In this document: in pieces, positions 29,109-39,180 of the stretch | Layout of the letters: the number at the start of each line of letters is the position of its first letter | How positions within the stretch are numbered: the first letter of the stretch is position 1 | NCBI RefSeq assembly: GCF_946479765.1 | Contig: NZ_CAMLHO010000014.1 | Location: 1-64,000, forward strand | From: an uncultured Aliivibrio sp. | GTDB taxonomy: Bacteria > Pseudomonadota > Gammaproteobacteria > Enterobacterales > Vibrionaceae | DNA length: 64,000 nucleotides | Reading direction: 5' to 3' | Notes under the pieces: model-generated | What the model was told of the DNA's origin: nothing | Database searches by the model: none | What the model saw: only the letters and a program-made list of their open reading frames with translations | Made by a program: the position numbers and the translations under genes

Positions 29109-31061
29109 ATGATATCACCAGATGCAAAGATCAAGATACAAAATTTTGGTCGTTTTTTATCAAATATGGTAATGCCTAACATTGGTGCGTTTATCGCATG
29201 GGGCTTTATCACTGCTTTATTTATCCCAACAGGTTGGATCCCTAACGAAGAATTAGCGAAACTAGTTGGCCCAATGATTACTTATTTGCTTCCACTACTT
29301 ATCGGTTACACCGGGGGTAAATTAGTGGGCGGCGAACGTGGTGCCATTGTTGGTGCAATTACCACTATGGGTGTGATTGCTGGTACTGATATTCCAATGT
29401 TCATGGGAGCAATGATGGTGGGTCCTATGGGCGGCCTAGCGATTAAACTGTTCGACCAAAAAGTCGATGGTAAAATCAAAAGCGGCTTTGAAATGCTAGT
29501 TAACAACTTTTCTGCCGGCATCATTGGTATGTTATGTGCAATTGTTGCTTTCTTCTTCATTGGTCCTTTTGTTAAGGTCTTATCTGCGGGTCTTGCTGGG
29601 GGGGTTAACTTCTTAGTCGATGCAGGTCTTCTGCCTTTAACTTCTATTTTTGTTGAACCAGCAAAAATTCTATTCCTGAACAACGCCATTAACCACGGTA
29701 TCTTTTCTCCTCTAGGTATCCAACAGGCAAACGAAACTGGCCAATCTATCTTCTTCTTAATTGAAGCAAATCCAGGACCTGGCTTAGGTATTCTTCTTGC
29801 TTATATGTTCTTTGGTAAAGGCACAGCAAAACAAACCGCTGGTGGTGCATCTATCATTCACTTCTTTGGTGGTATTCACGAAATTTACTTCCCATACATT
29901 CTTATGAACCCGCGCTTAATTCTTGCAGCGATTGCAGGTGGCATGACAGGAGTATTCGTTCTAACTCTGTTTAATGCAGGTATGGTTGCTCCAGCATCTC
30001 CAGGCTCTATCTTTGCCATCTTACTATTGACACCTAAAGCCTCTGCGCTTGGCGTAATCTGTTCAATTTTATCTGCGACTGCCGTTTCATTTACTGTTGC
30101 CGCAATCCTAATGAAAACTCAAGCAACATCAGATGAAGATGACGGAACATCGCTCGATGATGCGACATCAAAAATGCGTAATATGAAATCTGATTCAAAA
30201 GGTCAACCTTCTGGTATCACTGCTGAAAAAAGTAACTCAACAAAATTCAATAACATCCAAAAAATCATCGTAGCGTGTGACGCAGGTATGGGGTCAAGTG
30301 CAATGGGTGCAGGTCTGCTTCGCAAAAAAGTACAAGCAGCAGGCTTAAAAATCAGCGTAACAAACTGTGCTATCAATAACTTACCTACGGATGTCGATAT
30401 TGTGATAACTCATAAAGATTTAACGGACCGTGCACGTAAGCACGCAGAAAATGCAGAACATATTTCATTAACAAACTTCTTAGATAGCCATATCTATAAC
30501 GATTTAGTCGCACGCATTATGGCATCGACTTACCCAGAAGCGGCGAACGATGATGAAATACCACAAGTATCTCCAGTGGCTGCGAATGATGAATTTTTTG
30601 AACCACAAAACGCACAACCATTTCAAATAGAAGCAAAGAACATCCATCTTGGATTAACCTTTAAGACTAAAGAAGAAGCGATTCAATACGCAGGTGAACA
30701 ACTTGTGTCTCTTGGATACGCAGAACCAGAATATATAGCGGCGATGTTTGACCGTGAAAAACTAGTATCAACCTACCTTGGTGAATCTATTGCCGTACCA
30801 CATGGAACAATAGAAGCCAAAGACCGTGTAATCAAAACAGGTATCGTTATCTGTCAGTATCCATCAGGTGTTCAATTCACTGAAGACGAAGATGACATAG
30901 CTAAATTGGTTATAGGTATCGCAGCTAAAAATGATGAGCATATTCAAGTAATTACATCAATTACCAATGCGCTTGATGAACCGGGTGCCATTGAAAAGCT
31001 AACATCTACTAATAGCGTTAATGAGATTTTAGAAATTCTTTCAGGCGAACAAGCAGCATAA
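29109..31061 (+). CDS. mtlA: PTS mannitol transporter subunit IICBA
   Basis: MtlA imports mannitol and phosphorylates it to mannitol 1-phosphate. The 650 residues carry all three domains in order: a membrane IIC domain (about 1-345, with GGIHEIYFPYIL), IIB with the phospho-Cys in IIVACDAGMGSSAMG (about residue 394), and IIA with the phospho-His in SIAVPHGT (about 565). The linkers are rich in Asp, Ser and Asn. It is the first gene of mtlADR, behind a long regulated leader. Confidence 0.96.
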   Translation: MISPDAKIKIQNFGRFLSNMVMPNIGAFIAWGFITALFIPTGWIPNEELAKLVGPMITYLLPLLIGYTGGKLVGGERGAIVGAITTMGVIAGTDIPMFMGAMMVGPMGGLAIKLFDQKVDGKIKSGFEMLVNNFSAGIIGMLCAIVAFFFIGPFVKVLSAGLAGGVNFLVDAGLLPLTSIFVEPAKILFLNNAINHGIFSPLGIQQANETGQSIFFLIEANPGPGLGILLAYMFFGKGTAKQTAGGASIIHFFGGIHEIYFPYILMNPRLILAAIAGGMTGVFVLTLFNAGMVAPASPGSIFAILLLTPKASALGVICSILSATAVSFTVAAILMKTQATSDEDDGTSLDDATSKMRNMKSDSKGQPSGITAEKSNSTKFNNIQKIIVACDAGMGSSAMGAGLLRKKVQAAGLKISVTNCAINNLPTDVDIVITHKDLTDRARKHAENAEHISLTNFLDSHIYNDLVARIMASTYPEAANDDEIPQVSPVAANDEFFEPQNAQPFQIEAKNIHLGLTFKTKEEAIQYAGEQLVSLGYAEPEYIAAMFDREKLVSTYLGESIAVPHGTIEAKDRVIKTGIVICQYPSGVQFTEDEDDIAKLVIGIAAKNDEHIQVITSITNALDEPGAIEKLTSTNSVNEILEILSGEQAA

Positions 31062-31141
31062 CAATCACATATAAAACATAGGTCAACCTTCCCCCTATAG
31101 TGTTGACCTATCTCCTAATATCTAAATTGAAGGTAATTATT

Positions 31142-32290
31142 ATGAAAGCAGTACATTTTGGCGCAGGTAACATCGGTCGTGGTTTTATTGGTAAAGTTCT
31201 TTCGGATTCAAACGTCGCAGTTACATTTGCAGACGTTAATGCACCATTAGTTGATCAGCTTTGTCATGACCAATCATACAAAGTGAAAGTTGTTGGGTCT
31301 AAATGCCAAATCGACACAGTTACTCATGTAACTGCCGTAAACTCAGCCAGTGACGACGTTATTGAACGTATTGTACACACCGATTTAGTGACAACCGCGG
31401 TTGGCCCTAACGTATTAAATATTATTGCAAAAACCATCGCAAAAGGTTTAACCAAACGTTTTGAAGCCAACAATGAATCACCACTTAATATCATTGCTTG
31501 TGAAAACATGATTCGAGGTACTACTCACCTTAAAAATGAAGTGTACTCTCATCTTGACGAATCCTTTCATGCACGTTGTGACGAATTAGTTGGTTTTGTA
31601 GATTCTGCGGTTGACCGTATTGTTCCACCATCAGAAGCGGCCAATGACGATTTACTTGAAGTCACCGTTGAAAGTTTCAGTGAATGGATTGTTGATGAAA
31701 AACAATTCAAAGGTGGCGTACCTAATATTGCTGGAATGGAAAAAACAGACAACCTAATGGCGTTTGTTGAGCGCAAACTCTTCACTTTAAATACGGGTCA
31801 TTGCATTACGGCTTATCTTGGTGCATTAAAAGGCCATGAGACCATACGTGACGCGATTCAAGACCCTGAAATTAGAACCGAAGTAAAAGCCGCAATGGAA
31901 GAGAGTGGTGAAGTGCTCATTCGTCGCTACGGTTTTGATAAAGAATTACATGCTGCCTATATCGAAAAAATCTTAGGCCGATTTGCGAATCCGTATTTAC
32001 GAGATGAGATTGATCGCGTTGCCCGTCAGCCAATTCGTAAATTAGGTGAAAATGATCGCCTAATCAAACCGTTATTAGGTACAATCGAATACGGAATTGA
32101 AAATAAAACACTATTAAAAGGCATCGCTGCCGCATTTAAATACGTAAATGACACAGATCCACAAGCAGTAGAGCTACAAACTCGCTTACAGGAATCTGGC
32201 TTAAAAGCGACATTAGCGCATTACACCGGATTAAATGAAAACAGTTCAGAAGCGAAAAAGATTGAAGCAATCTTTACGACATTAAACTAA
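31142..32290 (+). CDS. mtlD: mannitol-1-phosphate 5-dehydrogenase
   Basis: MtlD oxidises mannitol 1-phosphate to fructose 6-phosphate with NAD+. The N-terminus [20 protein letters not shown] contains the dinucleotide-binding glycines. The catalytic region with [19 protein letters not shown] is intact. The open frame reaches to 31100, but ATG at 31142 is preceded by GAAGG and matches the family, giving 382 residues. The 80-bp gap after mtlA has no clear terminator. Confidence 0.95.
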   Translation: MKAVHFGAGNIGRGFIGKVLSDSNVAVTFADVNAPLVDQLCHDQSYKVKVVGSKCQIDTVTHVTAVNSASDDVIERIVHTDLVTTAVGPNVLNIIAKTIAKGLTKRFEANNESPLNIIACENMIRGTTHLKNEVYSHLDESFHARCDELVGFVDSAVDRIVPPSEAANDDLLEVTVESFSEWIVDEKQFKGGVPNIAGMEKTDNLMAFVERKLFTLNTGHCITAYLGALKGHETIRDAIQDPEIRTEVKAAMEESGEVLIRRYGFDKELHAAYIEKILGRFANPYLRDEIDRVARQPIRKLGENDRLIKPLLGTIEYGIENKTLLKGIAAAFKYVNDTDPQAVELQTRLQESGLKATLAHYTGLNENSSEAKKIEAIFTTLN

Positions 32291-32339
32291 TAATAAACAG
32301 TTAGAGAGGCGTAATGCCTCTCTCTTTTATGGCTATTTT

Positions 32340-32870
32340 ATGACAGAAGTAATAAACGAATCTAACATCATTGAACGACTAGACGATGCACCTTCTGTGC
32401 GTGGTTTTTTCATCATTGCTGTCGATATTCTTAATGAGTCTATCGACGGGTTAATCCAACGGATTTTTCGTAAAGATGACTTCGCAGTTCAATCCGTGAT
32501 CGGCCCATTACTTCAAGATTCAGGTCCACTCGGCGATTTAAACGTAAGGTTAAAGCTTCTTTTTGGCTTAGGTGTATTACCCAATAATACGTATCATGAT
32601 ATTGAAGGCTTAATTCAACTTCGTAATAAATTAAACGCTGAAATGAATGAATTTCAATTTACCGATCCACAAGTAATTACACCTATAAACTCACTTCATT
32701 TAGTTAAAAGAATGGGAATGCTCCAACTAGAAATAGCCCCAATGAATGACGACACCGACCTTATGTTCTATCAAATGCAAATAGATCGACAAAAACAAAT
32801 GATCCGTTCTGGTCTGTCATTAGCAATTGTCGATATTTGCGCAGAATTACAAAAAGAAAGTCCATTTTAA
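32340..32870 (+). CDS. mtlR: mannitol operon repressor MtlR
   Basis: MtlR is a helical protein that represses the mannitol operon, apparently without a standard DNA-binding motif. The 176 residues include the family core DSGPLGDLNVRLKLLFGLGVL. It lies 49 bp after mtlD in the usual mtlADR order. Its end faces arsJ with only 20 bp between stops and no clear hairpin. Confidence 0.92.
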   Translation: MTEVINESNIIERLDDAPSVRGFFIIAVDILNESIDGLIQRIFRKDDFAVQSVIGPLLQDSGPLGDLNVRLKLLFGLGVLPNNTYHDIEGLIQLRNKLNAEMNEFQFTDPQVITPINSLHLVKRMGMLQLEIAPMNDDTDLMFYQMQIDRQKQMIRSGLSLAIVDICAELQKESPF

Positions 32871-32890
32871 TGATTTAATCTCTATTAACG

Positions 32891-34108
32891 TCATTCTGTA
32901 TTTTTAGGCAATTTTATCGAGATCAACGTAGTTAGCACCAAAAAGCCAAACGATACCCACAAGCACGCTGCAAACCCTGCCATTTGATACACTAATCCAG
33001 ATAAAACCGTTCCAATTAAACGCCCCATTGCATTCGCCATATAGTAAAAGCCAACATCCATAGACACCCCATCACCTTTGGCATAGCTGACAATTAAATA
33101 AGAGTGCAGCGATGAGTTAATCGCAAACACGGCACCAAAAATCAATAAGCCAATGACGATAACATATTGAGCTTGCCACCCTATTTGCACACCATAGGCA
33201 ATAAACCCAGTAACCAGAGTTAGTAAACCTGCCCACCACATTGCAGCACGGCCATCGGGTACTTTACCTTCTGCTTTTCCTGTGATTTTTGGCGCAAAGC
33301 CTTGTACAAATCCATAACCAATCACCCACAGAGCGAGAAACCCGCCAACCCATGAATGATCCCAGCCAAAGGTTGTGCCTAAGTAAATCGGTAATGCGAT
33401 CACAAACCAGACATCTCTCGCACCAAATAAAAATAAGCGTGCAGCGGAAAGAATGTTGATCTCACTCGATTTAGAAAACAGCTGTGTAAATTTTGGCTTA
33501 GATTTGGCTTTGCCCATATCTCCATCAAGAAAAACTAAACTGCCAATCAATACCCCAAAAAGAACCACAGCCATGGCGATAACTGCCGCTTTAAATCCGA
33601 TGGTAGAAAGCAGAACCCCTCCTAAGAAGAAACCCGCTCCTTTTAGTGCATTTTTAGATCCCGTTAAGATAGCAATCCACTTGTAGAGAGCTCCTTCTTG
33701 ATCGCTTGGTACTAATGTTTTTATCGCACTTTTCGCACTCATTTTATTGAGATCTTTTGCGATGCCAGAGAGTGCTTGAGCCGCCATTACCCAAGGGATA
33801 GTGAGCCAAACAGTAGGCACAGCAAGCATCAATAATGCAAATACCTGCATACCTAAACCGACGTTCATGGTTTTATTTAACCCCAAACGCGCACCAAGCC
33901 ACCCACCAATTAAATTCGTCACTACCCCAAAGAATTCATAAAACAAAAAGAGGGAGGCAATGGCCAAGGTGCTGTAGCCCAAATCATGGAAATAGAGCAC
34001 CACTAACATCCGCAAAGCGCCATCGGTAATGGTGAAATTCCAGTAATTGAACGTCACTAGCATGTACTGTCGTACACTATGGCTTAATTGAGAAAACATA
34101 AAATTCAT
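32891..34108 (-). CDS. arsJ: organoarsenical efflux MFS transporter ArsJ
   Basis: ArsJ exports 1-arseno-3-phosphoglycerate, the unstable product made when GAPDH uses arsenate in place of phosphate; outside the cell it breaks down to arsenate. The 405-residue protein has twelve hydrophobic segments and starts with the typical SVRQYMLVTFNYWNFTITDGALRMLV. Location in an arsR-gapdh cluster supports the call strongly. A terminator-like hairpin lies just upstream. Confidence 0.9.
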   Translation of the reverse strand: MNFMFSQLSHSVRQYMLVTFNYWNFTITDGALRMLVVLYFHDLGYSTLAIASLFLFYEFFGVVTNLIGGWLGARLGLNKTMNVGLGMQVFALLMLAVPTVWLTIPWVMAAQALSGIAKDLNKMSAKSAIKTLVPSDQEGALYKWIAILTGSKNALKGAGFFLGGVLLSTIGFKAAVIAMAVVLFGVLIGSLVFLDGDMGKAKSKPKFTQLFSKSSEINILSAARLFLFGARDVWFVIALPIYLGTTFGWDHSWVGGFLALWVIGYGFVQGFAPKITGKAEGKVPDGRAAMWWAGLLTLVTGFIAYGVQIGWQAQYVIVIGLLIFGAVFAINSSLHSYLIVSYAKGDGVSMDVGFYYMANAMGRLIGTVLSGLVYQMAGFAACLWVSFGFLVLTTLISIKLPKNTE

Positions 34109-34118
34109 CCGTTCAAAT

Positions 34119-34155
34119 AAAAAAGCCCCAGAAGATAATCACTTTCTGAGGCCTT
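34119..34155 (-). terminator. intrinsic terminator after the phosphatase gene, upstream of arsJ
   Basis: On the minus strand AAGGCCTCAGAA pairs imperfectly with TTCTGGGGCTT around a 10-nt loop, followed by six T. It sits inside the ars cluster, so arsJ needs read-through or its own promoter. Confidence 0.7.
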
Positions 34156-34167
34156 ATCTACAATTGA

Positions 34168-34665
34168 TTATTTGCTAGCAATCGCATTAATGTATTCAAT
34201 TTGCACAGATTTAGTAAATGCCCCGGGACGTAACGCTTGAACTTGCTGTTTAATTACATCCAAATCCCAGCCTAAATCCAGCAGTAAATGCCCTGCAAGT
34301 AACCCTGTACGACCAGAACCCCCCATGCAATGCATTGCTACTTTGCCATTATTTTCTAGCACTTGTTGCAGTTCAGGCGTTGCTGATTTCCATTGTTGAT
34401 GAAATTTATCATCAGGAGCACAATCATCTTCAATTGGAAGGTAAAACCATTTCATTCCTAGACGTTGCACTTCTTCACCAAGAGAGCCTACGCCTTTTTC
34501 TGTTAATTCATCTTGGTTTAATGCTGTTGCTACCGCTTTAACACCTTGTGCTTTTAATTGCTCTAATGAGGCTGTTAACTCAACCCCTTTTGTTCCCGGA
34601 CACGGAGTCAAAATTAATGCGCCATTAGTCCCTGAAACCGGTAATTCCCAAGTAGGATGTGTCAT
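34168..34665 (-). CDS. protein-tyrosine/dual-specificity-like phosphatase in the ars cluster
   Basis: The 165 residues contain the cysteine-phosphatase signature HCMGGSGRTG with nucleophile Cys113 and Arg119, and an upstream acidic loop (EDDCAPDD, 80-86) that could supply the general acid. It resembles CDKN3-like dual-specificity phosphatases. It has no similarity in fold motifs to ArsC arsenate reductases of the LMW-PTP type, whose P-loop is at the N-terminus. The substrate is unknown. Being between gapdh and arsJ suggests a role in arsenate or phosphoglycerate handling, which is inference. Confidence 0.8.
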   Translation of the reverse strand: MTHPTWELPVSGTNGALILTPCPGTKGVELTASLEQLKAQGVKAVATALNQDELTEKGVGSLGEEVQRLGMKWFYLPIEDDCAPDDKFHQQWKSATPELQQVLENNGKVAMHCMGGSGRTGLLAGHLLLDLGWDLDVIKQQVQALRPGAFTKSVQIEYINAIASK

Positions 34666-34695
34666 TTGAAATTCCTCAAATCAATGCCATTAATA

Positions 34696-35697
34696 TTAAG
34701 CTAAGCCAACGTTACGAACTAACTCAGCAGTACGAGTTGCGTAGCCCATTTCGTTGTCATACCAAGCGTAAATCTTCACCATGCGCTTACCCACAAGCAT
34801 AGTAGACAGTGCATCAACAATGGTTGAGCGTTGGTCACCTTTATAATCAATCGATACTAGTGGGCGCTCCTCGTAACCTAAAATACCGTTTAGATCACCA
34901 TAAGCCGCATCCTTTAATAACTGATTTACTTCTTCAACCGTGGTATCTCTTTTTACTTCAAAAATGATATCTGTCAGTGATGCATTCGCCAGAGGAACAC
35001 GTACCGCATGACCATCAATTTTATCTTTTAACTCAGGGAAGATTTCTACAATCGCTTTAGCAGAGCCCGTAGTTGTTGGGATCAAACTCATGCCACACGC
35101 ACGTGCACGGCGAAGGTCTTTATGGGGAGCATCTAAAATGGTTTGTGTATTGGTCAAATCATGAATGGTGGTAAATGCTGCATTTTCGATACCCAACTCC
35201 TTATTGATAACTTTAACAATTGGAGCAAGGCAATTGGTAGTACAAGATGCCGCAGTCACGATTTGGTGAACAGCCGGATCAAAAATATCGTCGTTAACAC
35301 CAACCACAATGTTCGCTACCCCTTCTTCTTTCACCGGAGCAGACACAACGACACGCTTAACACCTTGCGCTAAATATTTATCGAGAAATGAGCGAGAGCG
35401 ATGAACCCCTGTCGCTTCAATAACAACATCACAACCAGACCAGTCAACAGCATCAATGTCTTTTTCTTGTGTGGCCATTAGCTTTTGGTCACCAATGATC
35501 ATAGTGTTGCCATCGGTAGTCACTGCATGATTCCAACGCCCTTGAATTGAATCGAACTCAAGTAAATGCGCTAGAGTATGGGCATCACCCGCGACGTCGT
35601 TAATTTGCACAAATTCCAGTTCAGGCCAATCGAATGCAGCTCTTAATGCCAAACGTCCAATACGGCCAAAACCGTTAATTCCTACTTTAATTGTCAT
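34696..35697 (-). CDS. ArsJ-associated glyceraldehyde-3-phosphate dehydrogenase
   Basis: This GAPDH should use arsenate to make 1-arseno-3-phosphoglycerate for export by ArsJ. The N-terminal NAD motif [11 protein letters not shown], the active-site loop [10 protein letters not shown] with the catalytic Cys (about residue 153) and the C-terminal [10 protein letters not shown] are intact, so it should be active. The start is MTIKVG at 35697 with GGGAAAAG upstream; the longer frame to 35730 would overlap arsR. Length is 333 residues. Distinct from the housekeeping gapA by location only. Confidence 0.9.
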   Translation of the reverse strand: MTIKVGINGFGRIGRLALRAAFDWPELEFVQINDVAGDAHTLAHLLEFDSIQGRWNHAVTTDGNTMIIGDQKLMATQEKDIDAVDWSGCDVVIEATGVHRSRSFLDKYLAQGVKRVVVSAPVKEEGVANIVVGVNDDIFDPAVHQIVTAASCTTNCLAPIVKVINKELGIENAAFTTIHDLTNTQTILDAPHKDLRRARACGMSLIPTTTGSAKAIVEIFPELKDKIDGHAVRVPLANASLTDIIFEVKRDTTVEEVNQLLKDAAYGDLNGILGYEERPLVSIDYKGDQRSTIVDALSTMLVGKRMVKIYAWYDNEMGYATRTAELVRNVGLA

Positions 35698-35720
35698 CGT
35701 TTTCTTTTCCCTAAATGAAG

Positions 35721-36050
35721 TTAACAACACGCTTTCATGGCGTTTAATTTATCGGTGTCTTTTTGATATTGAGCCTGCAAACAATTTGATTGCTTCAAGC
35801 CAAAAATAATTTTATTTAACCATCCCGGTAATTCGGTGCTGATTTGGTAATACACCCACTGGCCTTCACGCGTATCAAGCAATACACCTGATTGACGTAG
35901 TAAAGCTAAATGACGTGAGATCTTCGGCTGGCTTTCATCTAATGCTTCTGTCAGTTGATTTACACATAAACGACCTTCACGAGCAATAAGTAATAGACAA
36001 CGCATCCGTGTTTCATCAGAAAGCAGTTTAAAAAATTGAGGAGGTAACAT
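35721..36050 (-). CDS. arsR: ArsR-family metalloregulator
   Basis: A winged-helix repressor that should release DNA on binding As(III). The 109 residues have the usual core: [14 protein letters not shown], then the recognition helix [19 protein letters not shown]. The classical As site CVC in helix 3 is incomplete here: Cys29 is followed by Val-Asn. Other Cys are at 18, 90, 108 and 109, so sensing probably uses the C-terminal Cys pair. GGAGG lies upstream of the ATG, and a dyad operator precedes it. Confidence 0.9.
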   Translation of the reverse strand: MLPPQFFKLLSDETRMRCLLLIAREGRLCVNQLTEALDESQPKISRHLALLRQSGVLLDTREGQWVYYQISTELPGWLNKIIFGLKQSNCLQAQYQKDTDKLNAMKACC

Positions 36051-36062
36051 AATGAACCTTAA

Positions 36063-36086
36063 ATATGGATATATGCATTTCCATAT
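36063..36086. promoter_or_regulatory. candidate ArsR operator
   Basis: ATATGGA-N10-TCCATAT is a perfect 7-bp dyad starting 13 bp upstream of the arsR start codon. The position and AT-rich arms fit autoregulation by ArsR. Binding is inferred. Confidence 0.5.
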
Positions 36087-36149
36087 ATATTAATTAAAGA
36101 ACGAGAAAGATCAAGAGTGGGAAGTGATATGTAATAAAAAATTCATAAA

Positions 36150-36186
36150 AGAAAGGCGACACAAATTAATTATTGATATCGCCTAT
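36150..36186 (-). terminator. probable terminator of glmS
   Basis: On the minus strand AGGCGATATCAAT can pair with ATTTGTGTCGCCT, with mismatches, followed by TTCTTTT. It lies about 50 bp after the glmS stop and before arsR. Confidence 0.55.
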
Positions 36187-36236
36187 GCTAGGTTATTTTC
36201 ACCAAGTGAAACTTAAGTCAATCAACGTCAGTATTT

Positions 36237-38069
36237 CTACTCAACCGTTACCGCTTTTGCTAAGTTGCGTGGCTGATCGACATCTGTTCCTTTAATTAAT
36301 GCAACATGGTAAGCCAATAACTGCATTGGAATGGTGTAATAGATGGGTGCCGTAATATCGCTAACATGCGGCATGGTAATGATCTTCATGTTTTCATCGC
36401 CTTCAAAGCCTGCTTGCTCGTCCGCGAAAACATACAGTAAGCCACCACGAGCACGAACTTCTTCTACATTCGATTTTAGTTTCTCTAATAAATCATTGGT
36501 TGGGGCAACCACAACCACTGGCATATCAGCATCAATTAACGCTAAAGGACCGTGTTTTAGTTCACCTGCCGCATACGCTTCAGCATGAATATAAGAAATT
36601 TCTTTCAGCTTTAAAGAGGCTTCAACCGCGATTGGATAAAACTCACCACGACCTAAGAATAGCGTGTGTTGCTTGTCAGCAAAGTCAGGTGCTAACGCTT
36701 CAATCTCTTTATCAAACGATAATGCTTTTTCAATTTCACTTGGCAGTGCATGCAGAGCTTCAACTATCTCTTTTTCTTTTTCTTTTGAGATGCGATTTTG
36801 TTGCTTACCAAGTGCCGTCACTAACATCAATAACGCCGCAAGTTGAGTGGTAAAGGCTTTAGTCGATGCCACACCAATCTCTGTTCCTGCACGCGTCATA
36901 AAGGCAAAATCAGATTCACGAACAAGAGATGAACCAGCAACATTACACACCGTCATTGCGCCCATGTAACCACGCTCTTTTGCTAGACGAAGGGCCGCTA
37001 ACGTATCAGCCGTTTCACCTGATTGAGATAAAGTGATCAATAAGCTGTTTGGACGAGTCACAAATTTACGGTAACGGAATTCAGAGGCGATTTCGACATC
37101 ACAACTCACACCCGCCAATGATTCAAACCAATAACGAGCCGTCATACCTGCATTGTAAGAGGTACCACAAGCAATAATTTGTACATGTTCTACTTTATTT
37201 AGTATCTCAACCGCGTTAACACCAATACTTTCAGTCACAACAGAGTCATTGGTGATTCGCCCTTCCATGGTATTGATTAAGGCTTTTGGCTGCTCGAACA
37301 CTTCTTTTTGCATAAAATGACGATATTGACCTTTGTCTCCCGCATCATGCTCGGCGTTCGATTCTGTCACTTCACGCTCAACTTGTTCGCCACGCGCATC
37401 AAACACTCGAACATCACGACGAGTAATTTCAGCAACATCTCCTTCTTCAAGGTACATAAAGCGACGAGTTACGTTTAATAACGCCAGTTGATCTGACGCT
37501 AAAAAGTTTTCACCCACACCACGACCAATAACGATTGGGCTACCAGAGCGAGCGACAACTAAACGCTCAGGATCACGACGATCCATTGCAACAGTACCGT
37601 ACGCACCATCAAGTTGAGTCGCTGTTTTTTGTACCGCTTCAATCAAAGAATCCGACGTTCGTAATTCCCACTCAACTAAGTGTGCAATAACCTCGGTATC
37701 CGTTTGAGATTCAAATACATAACCGCGTTCTTTTAATAGCGCACGTAATGATTCGTGATTTTCAATAATGCCATTGTGAACAATCGTAATATCACCGGAA
37801 ACGTGTGGGTGAGCATTCACTTCAGACGGCTCGCCATGCGTTGCCCAACGAGTATGAGCGATACCAGTACCGCCGACCACATGTGATTCATTGACTGCAT
37901 CCGCTAATTCTTTAACTTTACCTAAGCGACGCAGTCGAGTGTAATTACTGTCTGCATCAACAACGGCAACACCAGCCGAATCATAACCGCGATATTCTAA
38001 ACGGCGTAATCCTTCAACTAATATTTCCGCAACGTCTCTTTGTGCAACAGCACCTACGATTCCACACAT
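36237..38069 (-). CDS. glmS: glutamine--fructose-6-phosphate aminotransferase (isomerizing)
   Basis: GlmS makes glucosamine 6-phosphate from fructose 6-phosphate and glutamine, the entry step for peptidoglycan and LPS aminosugars. The 610 residues start [10 protein letters not shown], with Cys2 the glutaminase nucleophile after Met removal. Two SIS sugar-isomerase domains follow ([31 protein letters not shown]). The C-terminal [13 protein letters not shown] is invariant. It lies 120 bp after a DeoR-type regulator on the same strand. Confidence 0.97.
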   Translation of the reverse strand: MCGIVGAVAQRDVAEILVEGLRRLEYRGYDSAGVAVVDADSNYTRLRRLGKVKELADAVNESHVVGGTGIAHTRWATHGEPSEVNAHPHVSGDITIVHNGIIENHESLRALLKERGYVFESQTDTEVIAHLVEWELRTSDSLIEAVQKTATQLDGAYGTVAMDRRDPERLVVARSGSPIVIGRGVGENFLASDQLALLNVTRRFMYLEEGDVAEITRRDVRVFDARGEQVEREVTESNAEHDAGDKGQYRHFMQKEVFEQPKALINTMEGRITNDSVVTESIGVNAVEILNKVEHVQIIACGTSYNAGMTARYWFESLAGVSCDVEIASEFRYRKFVTRPNSLLITLSQSGETADTLAALRLAKERGYMGAMTVCNVAGSSLVRESDFAFMTRAGTEIGVASTKAFTTQLAALLMLVTALGKQQNRISKEKEKEIVEALHALPSEIEKALSFDKEIEALAPDFADKQHTLFLGRGEFYPIAVEASLKLKEISYIHAEAYAAGELKHGPLALIDADMPVVVVAPTNDLLEKLKSNVEEVRARGGLLYVFADEQAGFEGDENMKIITMPHVSDITAPIYYTIPMQLLAYHVALIKGTDVDQPRNLAKAVTVE

Positions 38070-38189
38070 GGCAATACTCCATTATTCTATTTTTAAATTT
38101 AGTGGGCCCAATCCTGGTAATGCGATTGGTCTAGATAATGAGCTGGCAACAAAAAGCTCACTATTGATATTCTTTATTGAGGAATTAAA

Positions 38190-38954
38190 TCACTGAGCTC
38201 TAATGACTCGTACGTTATGTAACTCAATTTTTTTCTGATGTTCTTCGCTTAAATCATTATTGGTGATCAGCACATCAATACTGTCCCATGGCAATTCCAC
38301 ATTCGGAATTTTTCGACCAATTTTTTCTGATTCAACCATTAAAATTACTTCACGAGCGACTTCAGACATCACTCGACTTAAACCCACCAGTTCATTGAAG
38401 GTCGTAGTTCCACGCTCTAAGTCAATGCCATCTGCACCAATGAACAACTGATCAAAATCATAGGATCTTAATACCGACTCTGCCACTTGACCCTGAAATG
38501 AATCAGAATGACTGTCCCATGTTCCACCTGTCATTAATAACGTGGGTTCATTCTCGATTTCTTGCAATGCATTCGCCACCGGTAATGAATTGGTCATAAC
38601 AACCAAACCATTTTTCGTTGATAATTGGTTAATCAACGCCGCCGTCGTACTGCCACTATCAATAATGATTCGATTATGATCTTTAATCAGTTCTACCGCT
38701 GAAATAGCCAAAGATAACTTTCGATTCGAAACTTCTTCGCACGTATCTTCTTGAATGATATTTGAAGGCATTAACACCGCCCCGCCATACTTACGCATCA
38801 GCAAACCATTCTTCTCTAACTCTGTTAGATCTTTACGAATAGTTACTTCTGAGATATCAAAGAGCTCCGAAAGTTCTTCAACCGTAATTTCCCCTTTCTC
38901 AATTAATAAAGAAAGGATCATATGTCGACGTTGTTTAGTGTTTCTTTTTGACAT
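38190..38954 (-). CDS. DeoR/GlpR-family transcriptional regulator
   Basis: The 254 residues have an N-terminal helix-turn-helix (VEELSELFDISEVTIRKDLT) and a C-terminal sugar-phosphate sensor domain with IDSGSTTAALI and MTNSLPVANAL, typical of DeoR repressors. Being just upstream of glmS on the same strand suggests that it answers to an aminosugar phosphate and may control glmS. The exact effector is unknown. It could equally regulate distant sugar genes. Confidence 0.85.
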   Translation of the reverse strand: MSKRNTKQRRHMILSLLIEKGEITVEELSELFDISEVTIRKDLTELEKNGLLMRKYGGAVLMPSNIIQEDTCEEVSNRKLSLAISAVELIKDHNRIIIDSGSTTAALINQLSTKNGLVVMTNSLPVANALQEIENEPTLLMTGGTWDSHSDSFQGQVAESVLRSYDFDQLFIGADGIDLERGTTTFNELVGLSRVMSEVAREVILMVESEKIGRKIPNVELPWDSIDVLITNNDLSEEHQKKIELHNVRVIRAQ

Positions 38955-39180
38955 GACAAATCCAGTAAGTTTCGATTTGAAAGAAGTTTAGTTTCGTTTC
39001 GTTTAATTGTCTAGAGCTGGAAATTAATTCGTTTTAAATAATAAGATCATCACTATTGTTCGTTTCATCTCAAAAATAACGATCAGTAAGAGAGGCAGCG
39101 CAGACTTTAACGCCTATAAATTGCTCATAACGCGGTTAGATGTTAATTTTATTCCATAACTTATGAGGAATAATGTAGCC

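Noticed and set aside
29306-29689. 127-codon minus-strand ORF inside mtlA
   Set aside because: It is a shadow frame opposite the membrane domain of mtlA, with Pro/Thr-rich composition and no ribosome site.
36343-36853. Plus-strand ORFs opposite glmS
   Set aside because: They overlap the conserved SIS domain codons of glmS and have no family features.
38070-38189. glmS ribozyme-type riboswitch
   Set aside because: The spacer before glmS is only 120 bp and shows no ribozyme core; this element belongs to Gram-positive bacteria.
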